Positions 56,574-64,000 of a stretch of 64,000 bases of DNA are shown piece by piece (position 1 is the stretch's first letter; the number at the start of each line of letters is the position of its first letter). Under the pieces are notes generated by a model that worked only from the letters and a program-made list of their open reading frames with translations, was not told where the DNA came from and made no database searches. The position numbers were made by a program, and so were the translations under genes. Source of the DNA: Brachynemurus nebulosus (Eukaryota > Arthropoda > Insecta > Neuroptera > Myrmeleontidae); the NCBI GenBank assembly GCA_035578155.1, contig JAPWDM010000001.1:186001-250000 (forward strand). The letters are read 5' to 3'.

Positions 56574-57297
56574 CAGGGTGGGGCAGGGAAACATCCCTAC
56601 TTTCGAGGTGGCATTGTGAGTAGTAGGGACATGTTGGAGGAGTGGGGGTAGGTTCGAATGACGCTGTGGCCACGGAATTTTCCGATAGTAGCGCTGTCAG
56701 TTGTAGACATGGCTTGGTCGAATGAGCAACGCGCTTTTGCTGTCGAGACGTATTTTTCTCAGAATAAGTCTATTGTTGCAGTGCAGCGTGCGCTGCGAAC
56801 TCGTTATCGGATTCCCCCTCGCAACCCTGTTCCTGACCGCAAATCCATTTTGTTGTGGGTGGAAAACTTCCGTGCATGTGGTAGTGTAGTGAAAAAGAGA
56901 GTTGGGGCTCGGAGAACTGTCCGAACTCCAGAAAACATTGACCGTGTCAGAAGATCGATCTTGCAGTCTCCTAAGCGTTCTGCCCGCAAGCATGCATCCG
57001 CCCTTGCATTGTCTAATCGCACTGTGCGTCGTATTCTCCACGAAGAACTCCACTTCCATCCATACAAGATGGTCATCGTTCAAGAACTCACACAACGGGA
57101 CTGGCAACAACGAGTACAGGCATGTGAAACTTTAATTGCTGACTTGCCTCATCACTTGAATGATGTATTGTTTAAAACAAAGTAAGAATTAACTTCCATC
57201 GGTACCCTTTTGATGCCACAATAAGGTTTTGTTCTAACACTTTTCGTTTTTTTTTAATTTACCTTCAAAGTTAGGGATACTTCCCTGCCCCACCCTG
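56574..57297 (+). mobile_element. Internally deleted Tc1/mariner-like element with open HTH ORF
   Basis: The ends are CAGGGTGGGGCAGGGAAACA and, reverse complemented, CAGGGTGGGGCAGGGAAGTA, both followed by TCCCTA. TA flanks each side (56572-56573, 57298-57299). The 724-bp element is much GC-richer in its ORF than its surroundings. It keeps the DNA-binding part of the transposase and lacks the catalytic DDE/D region. Confidence 0.85.
56709..57185 (+). CDS. Helix-turn-helix (DUF4817-type) transposon protein, C-terminally truncated
   Basis: This is the longest convincing protein in the window: 158 residues from the ATG at 56709 (an in-frame ATG at 56658 would add 17). It begins MAWSNEQRAFAVETYFSQNK and continues with a first helix-turn-helix (IVAVQRALRTRY), a SILLWVENFRACGSV linker, GARRTVRTPENIDRVR, and a second helix-turn-helix (KHASALALSNRTVRRILHEE, then LHFHPYK). 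This is the pattern of DUF4817/HTH N-termini of insect Tc1/mariner-like transposases, which bind the element ends. It stops after RVQACETLI, where full proteins continue into the catalytic domain. The final residues (HLNDVLFKTK) probably come from the deletion junction. No frameshift or stop interrupts it, so it could still make a DNA-binding protein. Expression is unknown. Confidence 0.8.
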   Translation: MAWSNEQRAFAVETYFSQNKSIVAVQRALRTRYRIPPRNPVPDRKSILLWVENFRACGSVVKKRVGARRTVRTPENIDRVRRSILQSPKRSARKHASALALSNRTVRRILHEELHFHPYKMVIVQELTQRDWQQRVQACETLIADLPHHLNDVLFKTK

Positions 57298-57806
57298 TAA
57301 AAAAAGTGTTTAAAAATAGTTACAATTGTTGAAATGGAAAAGCATACTCCACTTTATGCGCAATATGTTTATGAACAAAAAAAAAATTAAGTCTCTTTCT
57401 TTTATAGAACTTGAGATTCCTTGTCGGGAAAAACACAAGTTTCGGGAAACGGTAAAAAACAAAAATAATAACAATAGAAGTGGCTTACTCACTGTTTATT
57501 AAAACGTCTACAAAGGCATACAAATAAAAGAACATTATCTCAGTGCATAGTATAACTCGTGTACACACCAAATCTAAATATTAGTGATCAAATCGCGAGA
57601 GGAGGCGAGCGTTATCTGCAAAGGACCAGCAACTTGGCTGTGGAGCGGCTCAAAAATAAATATTTTTCTACTTGAAAAAAATTTTTTTGGCCATGTTTTA
57701 TATATCACTGTGTTTGTAACGAACCACAGAACAAAATAAAAATAAAAAAACGAGATTCGAAAAAAAGTAGTTCATTAGCCGTTTCTGGCGTGAACTCCCC
57801 CCTTAA

Positions 57807-59520
57807 TTTATCAGTTTATTTTGAGAATGATCGGAAAACTGAAAACCTGTTTAGTTATAAAATTATTTTAACAGTTAAATTAGCCAAAGTAAATGTTTCA
57901 ACAGTGAATTATTTAATTTGATTTCGTAGATATTTTTTGTATTTTTCCAATAATTGATAATTGAATTTCACTACTACTAAAACACAAACCACCATTAATT
58001 TTTTTGTGGTCATCTGATGAACAAGCCAAAATTTCCGTCAATACAGAAAAAAAAATCGAGAAACTCGCTATAATAACACAATAGATAACTCAAACAAAGG
58101 GAAAGAAATAAAGAAAAAAAGACGATCTGATTACAATCGTCCACCGACCACTTTGATATTTTCATGTTATTCTTCGCAATCTTAATCGTTACCCGACAGT
58201 CAAAGGAAAAAAATAAACCGATACATAAATCAGTATTGAAGTCAGTTGCCTCATAATACCAATATATTATTATCAGTGACACTATATTGTCTATTGGCAT
58301 TCTTGTTTCGAATTGACCACAACTGGCGATCTAATAAAGTTCCATTATTTTTTTTTTTACTTTTGAAATTGTTTTAGTCAGTGTATTTATAATAAGAAAT
58401 ACGACTAAATACAATACGAAAGAAGATATTTTTTAATGGCTAAAAAACTATTTTGAGTGTCAGCAGCAATAAAAATCAAGCCAGTCAATAGGATGAAACT
58501 ATCAAAAAAGTTTATCTGAACAAGTTCATTTTGATTTTTGATGTTTACAGCAAAGATTCTTTTTATAATGCACCCTGATCAGATAGAAATGCAATTATAT
58601 TGTTATCTCTTTTTAAATACAAATTCAGAATATACAGGTTGATAACTATGACTTGCGATTTCGATGTGTATAGAATACAAATGTATATGATAACTGTTTG
58701 CAATACATTTTAGTGCAAAATATTTTATAATCAGTTAAAAATTTATACATTTATAAAAAATAAATGTATTTCGTATTAAAAATGCATTTCATATTTAATA
58801 CATGAAACATCCTGTATACAAATTATATATTCGTAGTACATGTTTAAATGAATAAAAAATATATTTCTTTCTTTCTTAAAAAGATTACGAAATATGTTTC
58901 TTTCTTTCTCGCACGTGTATTATAAAAAGAATCATTGCTGTATTTTTACCGGAAAAATTGACTTTATTGGGTAGCGTCACTTCAAAAGTAGTTTTTTTAA
59001 CATTTATTCATAATAATTACTTATTATTCGATTTTCACAAGCTTAAAATATACTGACTCATAAAGAACCGATTTAAAGCTACATTAACAAAATCATGTCA
59101 TGGGAACCATTTACCCGTACTGATTGAATTGAAATGATCACGACTAATTTGTGACCAACTTCACTAGACATAGGATAAATATTTATAGCCTTTGACTTAC
59201 TTTGAAATGAAACGTAACAACATGTTCCAATTCGAGAAAAATAATATCAAATTGTGCTAAAAATTTCAGACTTATCTACAATATCAGAATTATGTTGCAA
59301 ACTAGTATTTCTTGGACAATAATAACAGATACCCTAACACTTCAAAACACGATCGAAAGTAAGTTACGAATTTTGTCCTTATTTCGAGAAAACGCAGTCT
59401 TATCGACTGCCCAGTCTTATACCATCCTATTCTATTCCCTAGCAGTGTCAGAGAAATGGTTCCCTGCATTTTACTAATTGGCTAGATTAGTGTAATAGTG
59501 TAAGCTTCAGTGAGTAAAAA
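57807..59520. other. AT-rich DNA, no gene seen
   Basis: No repeat pair or conserved frame was recognised. Frames at 58010-58300 and 59292-59477 have no domain. Confidence 0.45.
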
Positions 59521-59523
59521 AAA

Positions 59524-59556
59524 TAATAAAAAAAAAAAAAAAAAAAAAAAAAAACA
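59524..59556. repeat. Poly(A) tract
   Basis: A-run of about 30 bases. It could mark an old retroposed insertion, but no body is recognisable upstream. Confidence 0.7.
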
Positions 59557-59760
59557 AAAAATAACTGATTCCCTGGTAATTGTTAACTGGAGCAATATAA
59601 AAGTACACCCGTGATAAGGGCCGTAACTAAGATATTCCTAAATTTCAAAAATTTCGGTACATATGGTTTCCAACACTGCCACCATGTAATACAAACAATT
59701 CACACAAATGAGGTAAGCGAGTTTTTTTACTTGACACTATCACTTCTTACTCAAAACTCC

Positions 59761-60000
59761 AGACAGTGGCGTAACTATAATACAATGGAGCAAGTGAAGC
59801 GTCGTTGCAGGCTGCATGACAAAAAGGGGTGCAACAAGGGAAAAATATGGGTGGAGGAGGGTAGATGAAAAATAGATGAACAAAACCGCCAAAAAGTATA
59901 AAATAACGTTAGTTATAAAGTTTAACTTTTTTTGCTCGTCTACTGTGTTTTTGAGAAGAAATAGACTTTTGAGTTTAGCCGAAGCCGTTCCAGGCCGCAA
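59761..60000. mobile_element. hAT-like fragment, CAGTGGCGTAACTATAA end
   Basis: ACAGTGGCGTAACTATAATA followed by CAATGGAGCAAGTGAAGCG matches the right end of the MITE at 44484-44802 (reverse complement CAGAAGCGTAACTAGAATGG). The opposite end was not found. Frames on both strands here are incidental. Confidence 0.45.
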
Positions 60001-60589
60001 CCGAATTCAGATACATTTATAAATAATATCAGGCGAAAAGAAATTGACCGAAAAATACAGAAGGTATATTATTCACAGTAAATAAATGTTGTAGCTTCCT
60101 GTTAGAAAATTTTATCGCAAAAATCTTTATACTTTTATCAAAACTCTTTCTCATCCACTCATACAAATTAATGTGAAAATGAATTTTGTTTACATTTAAA
60201 TACATTTAAAAACAAAATATTATTTTGAGTAATGTATATTCTATTTACGTGTATAACATAAAGAAATAATCAGAGCTAAAAAGTTGGTATTTACGGTGTT
60301 TGTATGTATTGTGTTTCTTTTCTAAATTATATGGCGGATTAAGAAAATTAAACAAAAATAAATTGTTTTAAAAATAATAAGGCTAAAATGAGTTTAACAT
60401 TCTAACACACAACGTAAAACCACGTACACTCTTATGTAAGTATGTATTACGACGTATGTACACTACCGTCCAAAAGGTTGGAAGTATATTAAGAAAATTC
60501 AATAAAATCGTCAGTGGATAGACATTATAATCACAAAAATTCATATTTTAATTGAACATGTTAAGGCATATTTGATTATAATAATACTA

Positions 60590-62508
60590 GCATTTACTCG
60601 CGGCGTCGCTCGCGTGGTTTTTGATATTATGACATCTAGTTAAAACGTATAAAGTGTACTTTCATCGCGTCGCTATTGAGAACTGTTACTTTTTTCTTGA
60701 GAATTTTCCCACAGAAATATTTCCCCGGATAAAAATTAAACTATATCATTCTTTTAACAATATGCAAAGTTCGAATGAAGTCAATGTTTCTTTTTTTATT
60801 TGGTTTTGAATATATTTTCCCACGGGAATAAGGCTTTCCACAGGACTTAGATATTTCCGGGGTAGAATATAACCTATGTTTATCGGTGTATATCGTTCTT
60901 TTGTTAACAATATGCTAAGTTCAAACGCTAAGTTCAAATTTATTTTTCCACAGAAATGAGATTTCCCACGGGATTGAGATATTTTTTCGGAGTAAAAAGT
61001 AGTCTGTGTCCTTTTTCATCCCTTCTTTTAATAATATACAAAGTTTGAAATCAATTGTCCGTTTTTTGATTGTCCGCTGTTATAATTTAAATATCAAAGT
61101 GACCGAGAGCCCGGCTCAGTGGAAATTTAATTTGTATGGAATTTATTAAGAAGAGTAGATAAGCCAACTGACGATAACTAGACAGTGTTACCGGTTTTTT
61201 ATTTCCTTACAGGATTTATTGAAAATGTCAGTTAGTGAACACTTGAATGTTATAAATAAAATAACAAAGTTAAGAAGGATTAAATAAATTAAGGTTGAAT
61301 TACTAGAGAATTATTTTTGTATATATTGTATCTGTTGTTGTCGTTGATACAGCGGATACTCATACATGTAATCTATATAACGAAGAGATCTCTTCTTTTT
61401 TTTCAGTTTCCGCCATATTGGATATTGAAAGGTCAAACTTCTTGAAATAAAAATTGCTACAGAAATGGAAAGCAATTTTTGTTTCCATCTAGAAAGCAAT
61501 ATTGAAAACCACAGAATATTATAGAAGGAACGCTAGTATCTCTATAATACTGAAACCAGTGTAACGGCAATGGATAGAAAATATCCCACCAATATGTTAT
61601 ATATGTGCACGCGGAGTTGTGTGTGTTAGTGCGATGGATGTTGTGTGTATGGATACGAATATACATAATATGTATGTGGTACGTATCATGTACGTATACC
61701 GTGTTAATACGACGGTAAAAATATGATAACAATTGAAACACACCCATTGGTAGCTACTAAGTGAATGACAACAGTGCTGAAAAATGCCCATAATTGCCCA
61801 AGAGTGATTGCAAAAAAGAGATAGTTGTATTCCTTCTAGTGTTCTACGTTGAAACCTCTTTTAATATATTCGTCTACATTAGCAATGATGTTTCAATTCA
61901 GTATTGCTTTTAATAAATAATTGCTAGTGTAAACTAAGGTAGATTAAGATAGGTACGCCGACGCGCAGATCTTGATGACGTAGATAGCGAATTATATATA
62001 TAAAGCCTGAGTTTTTTGAGAGTTGCCATTTTTACCACAGCGAAACCGTTGATTTAATTGAGAAATTGTTCAAATAAGAGTTGCAGATATCGAAGGGGGC
62101 AACGATTGCTATTGTCAGGATCTTTATAGCTCTTAGCTCTTATCAACAGTTTGGCTGTAATAAAAATGGTAACTCTCAAAAAAACTCACACTGTATAAAT
62201 ATAATAATAAGTAATTGTAATGTTGTCTTTTTCTAAAAATTTAAATATGTGACGTATCATAACGTAGTTGGCGAAATTCGCAAAAATGCTTATTTTGAAC
62301 TCAAATGTAGCATGGGCTGGTAATGTAGACCTAGGGTAAGATACATTTTCCCTGGGGATTGAAATATTTTCCCAAGATAAAAAGTAGCTTGTAACCGTCT
62401 CAGTTCCGCAAGCTGTGTCTGTCCAAATTTTCAAGTTCATTGGTTAAGCTATTGAGGCGTGAAAGCCAATCAAACAAACTCACTTTCGCATTTACAATAT
62501 TAGTTAGG
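60590..62508 (+). repeat. CTAGCATTTACTCGCGG dispersed repeat, inserted in Tc1-like element
   Basis: It begins ACTAGCATTTACTCGCGGCG and ends with the familiar tail GGCGTGAAAGCCAATCAAAC, then TTTCGCATTTACAATATTAG. Internal blocks TTTTCCCACGGGAATAAG, TTTTCCACAGAAATGAG and GATTTCCCACGGG are loosely tandem. Class is uncertain: such start/tail pairs occur in many insect repeats. A GT-rich tract lies at 61615-61690. Confidence 0.5.
62005..62192. mobile_element. Palindromic CAGTG-ended MITE (full-length)
   Basis: Starting with AAGCCTGAGTTTTTTGAGAG, the left arm is mirrored by the right end, reverse complemented CAGTGTGAGTTTTTTTGAGA. The arms (about 80 bp) continue GTTGCCATTTTTACCACAGC against GTTACCATTTTTATTACAGC. 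A/T-rich direct repeats of TATA(A/T)ATA type lie on both sides (hAT-like 8-bp sites are plausible but low complexity). A truncated copy is at 5766-5908. Confidence 0.65.
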
Positions 62509-62519
62509 GTTACTACAAA

Positions 62520-62720
62520 AAACACACATTTGTTGTTTAAATAGTAGATTCTGGCTTCATCAAAGTAACCACCTCTTTTCTTGATGACTTGTTCACAAAT
62601 TCTGGACATCCTGTTTTGAAGTTTATCAAAATATTATTTCATCAATTTTTCCCATTTATCTTTTAAGAATGTCCAGAGTAGTGTGCTGCACTAGATAGAG
62701 AACGATTTTTCACCAGCTAC
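62520..62720 (-). pseudogene. Tc1-like transposase C-terminal remnant
   Basis: The minus strand reads WTFLKDKWEKLMK, a TAA stop, then YFDKLQNRMSRICEQVIKKR and GGYFDEARI. This matches the Tc1-type C-terminus, where W..LKDKW is followed about 12 residues later by a SMPRR..AVI..KGG(Y/H) block. The DDE motif region upstream is not readable (frameshifts). The open frame continues into the adjoining repeat to the left, so its last ~20 residues are not transposase. Confidence 0.7.
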
Positions 62721-62854
62721 GGAGCTACTGTAAGAGATAAGTTGCCTGTTGTGTCATTAATTAACGAGACGGTAATAAAACACGTGCGTTGGTCAAAAAT
62801 AACAATATGAGAAAACTACCGACAAAAGACGTAAAAGCTTTTAAAATTTTTAAC

Positions 62855-63110
62855 TTCCCATAGGAAGTTAAATTAGTTATTGTAATGGGTCCGATTTTGC
62901 GAATCGCTAATTTTGACATATTTCCACGTTTCAAGGTCACTAGAATCCGAATCCATCGTTTTTAGCGTGATGTCTGTGCGTGCGTTCGTTCGTTCGTTCG
63001 TGGATTTTTTTTCGTCTCGGATATCTCGAGAACAAATGATGATATCAACTCCGGACTAATTTCATTAGATGCGTAATCAAAAAATGAAGACCGGATAAAG
63101 TTGTCAGCAA
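62855..63110 (+). repeat. Dispersed repeat starting ACTTCCCATAGGAAGTTA
   Basis: ACTTCCCATAGGAAGTTAAA is followed by GGGTCCGATTTTGCGAATCG, TTTCAAGGTCACTAGAATCC, a (GTTC)4 tract (62985-63000) and GATATCTCGAGAACAAATGA. This phrase order is common to a widespread class of arthropod repeats. A second GTCTCGCATATCTTAAGAAC block at 63310 suggests partial duplication. Confidence 0.5.
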
Positions 63111-63349
63111 ATTCGGATTAGCGGTTTGTTTTTTGTGGTAAAAAAACAGAAATAACTTTATTAAGATAACATCGATTATATGGATTTTCTATCATAACAT
63201 TATTATATAATTGCCTAAGAACCTCCCTTGATGTAAAAAACGCCAGTATATTATTATAAAATTTAAAAAAAATAAAACCAAATAAGAAACTGTTTTTGAA
63301 ATATATTTTGTCTCGCATATCTTAAGAACAAATGATGTTATCAGTTGTT

Positions 63350-63535
63350 TGGTAAGGGTGGAGCCCCCACCCTTAGGTACAGAAGGCGAAGCCCCCGGTA
63401 TGGTGCAAGGGGCAAAGCCTCTATCGGGGGCCCAGGGGAGAAGTTGCCAGAAATGGAAAAAGAATTATTTATAGTCTCTAGTCTTTAAGGACACCCAATG
63501 GGGAGTTGGGAGTGTGGGTAGACCTGTCCCCCAAA
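63350..63535. repeat. GC-rich repeat block of GAAGCCCCC words
   Basis: GGTGGAGCCCCCACCC, GGCGAAGCCCCCGG and GGGGCAAAGCCTCTATCGGG repeat one theme. It stands out from A/T-rich flanks and is probably the interior of an unrecognised repeat. Confidence 0.45.
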
Positions 63536-63653
63536 TTTTTAGTTGTTATAGTGGTAAGAACTAATTTATTTTAATTACAAACTAATTTGTTAAAATGTTT
63601 AGAAAAGAATCTGAATCGATATGTTTGCTTCTAAACTTTTGGAATGTAGTGTA

Positions 63654-64000
63654 TGCATATGTAGGCACGTTATACGTTGATAAAATCTAGGTTTATACGA
63701 TACTGAAATAAATACTCCCAGGCTATTGCCATAACATTCTCTAAATTTAACATTATATGTAACGTGCGGATATATTATGTAAACATTTTATAAATATTTA
63801 CAAAAATCTCTAAAAAGGTTTTTCTCATTTATTGAAATTTAAATATATGTGAAATAAAGTCAAATTGAGGCATGTATTTTAAACAAATTTTGTTTTAAAA
63901 ATTTTTCTCGGATTAATAATTGATGATTTGATTTTCTACTGTAGCACATTTCCTTTTCATATGGAAATATTTCTAAATATGAATATTTTTTAAAAGTGAA
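63654..64000. other. AT-rich DNA to window end, no gene seen
   Basis: Nothing recognised. Confidence 0.5.

Larger units (their letters stand above)
56230..57806. mobile_element. TTAA-flanked element 5 with nested mariner-like element
   Basis: The ends read TTAAGGGAGGAGTTCAAACA and, reverse complemented, TTAAGGGGGGAGTTCACGCC, both followed by AGAAA. It was inserted into or next to the ~170-bp satellite array. The interior is split by the element at 56574-57297; otherwise it is non-coding. Confidence 0.75.
60461..63651 (-). mobile_element. Composite Tc1-like element with TA target sites
   Basis: The ends are CACTACCGTCCAAAAGGTTG and, reverse complemented, CACTACATTCCAAAAGTTTA, flanked by TA (60459-60460, 63652-63653). 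These are typical Tc1-type ends. A transposase C-terminus lies on the minus strand at 62520-62720. The left part is occupied by a dispersed repeat (60590-62508). A Tc1 element is about 1.6 kb, so roughly half of this one is later insertions. Confidence 0.6.

Noticed and set aside
56697..57110. Minus-strand frames of 137 and 90 codons
   Set aside because: They are antisense shadows of the HTH transposon protein.

Overview
The window is strongly AT-rich, non-coding DNA from a eukaryote, almost certainly an arthropod and most likely an insect. The evidence is its transposon content: hAT, mariner/Tc1, piggyBac-like and Harbinger-like elements, remnants of a Jockey/R1-type LINE, CCTAA-type telomere-like motifs, long (TA)n tracts and the recurring word TACCTACCTA. 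The order cannot be settled from this; Hemiptera is only a guess. There are no operons, rRNA genes or long host coding sequences. Almost every long open frame is low complexity or lies inside a repeat.

Layout. 1-3 kb: diverged dispersed repeats. 3.3-3.8 kb: a mariner deletion derivative. 4.9-6.9 kb: a hAT element with an exact 8-bp target-site duplication (TSD) and a decayed transposase C-terminus. 7-13 kb: hairpins and a dispersed repeat flanked by a ~36-bp minisatellite. 13.1-18.5 kb: two TTAA-flanked elements and a hAT element inserted into a G-rich repeat. 21-24 kb: a Harbinger-like foldback MITE, a short candidate host coding exon on the minus strand (21589-21716), a mariner transposase C-terminus, and a weaker candidate exon on the plus strand (24036-24081). 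24.7-26.7 kb: an element with an array of perfect heat-shock-element (HSE) trimers, split by a hAT insertion that carries ~170-bp satellite units. 28-29.5 kb: a hAT MITE and a decayed tRNA-Thr-like gene. 30.9-34.3 kb: a large TA-flanked element with another nested inside it. 34.3-40.5 kb: nested foldbacks, a TTAA element with a palindromic MITE inside, and a decayed LINE. 41.7-42.6 kb: the second HSE element, inverted. 45-46 kb: a three-level nest of elements. 47.3-49.6 kb: two more TA-flanked elements. 51.6-56.2 kb: a CAAGAC minisatellite hAT element, a foldback made of short tandem words around CCTAA-rich DNA, a long-armed foldback, and a free ~170-bp satellite array. 56.2-57.8 kb: a TTAA element containing a small Tc1/mariner element whose helix-turn-helix ORF is still open. 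60.5-63.7 kb: a composite Tc1-like element.

What works together here is mobile DNA. The best-preserved coding unit is the 158-residue helix-turn-helix protein at 56709-57185. The most unusual patterns are: (i) three or four element families that share a TAGGGGAGA terminus and repeat their own subterminal word internally; (ii) perfect HSE trimers repeated about every 100 bp in two copies of one element; (iii) a ~170-bp satellite found both inside a hAT element and as a free array; (iv) the minisatellite foldback at 51.9-52.8 kb. All family assignments come from reading the sequence without database searches.
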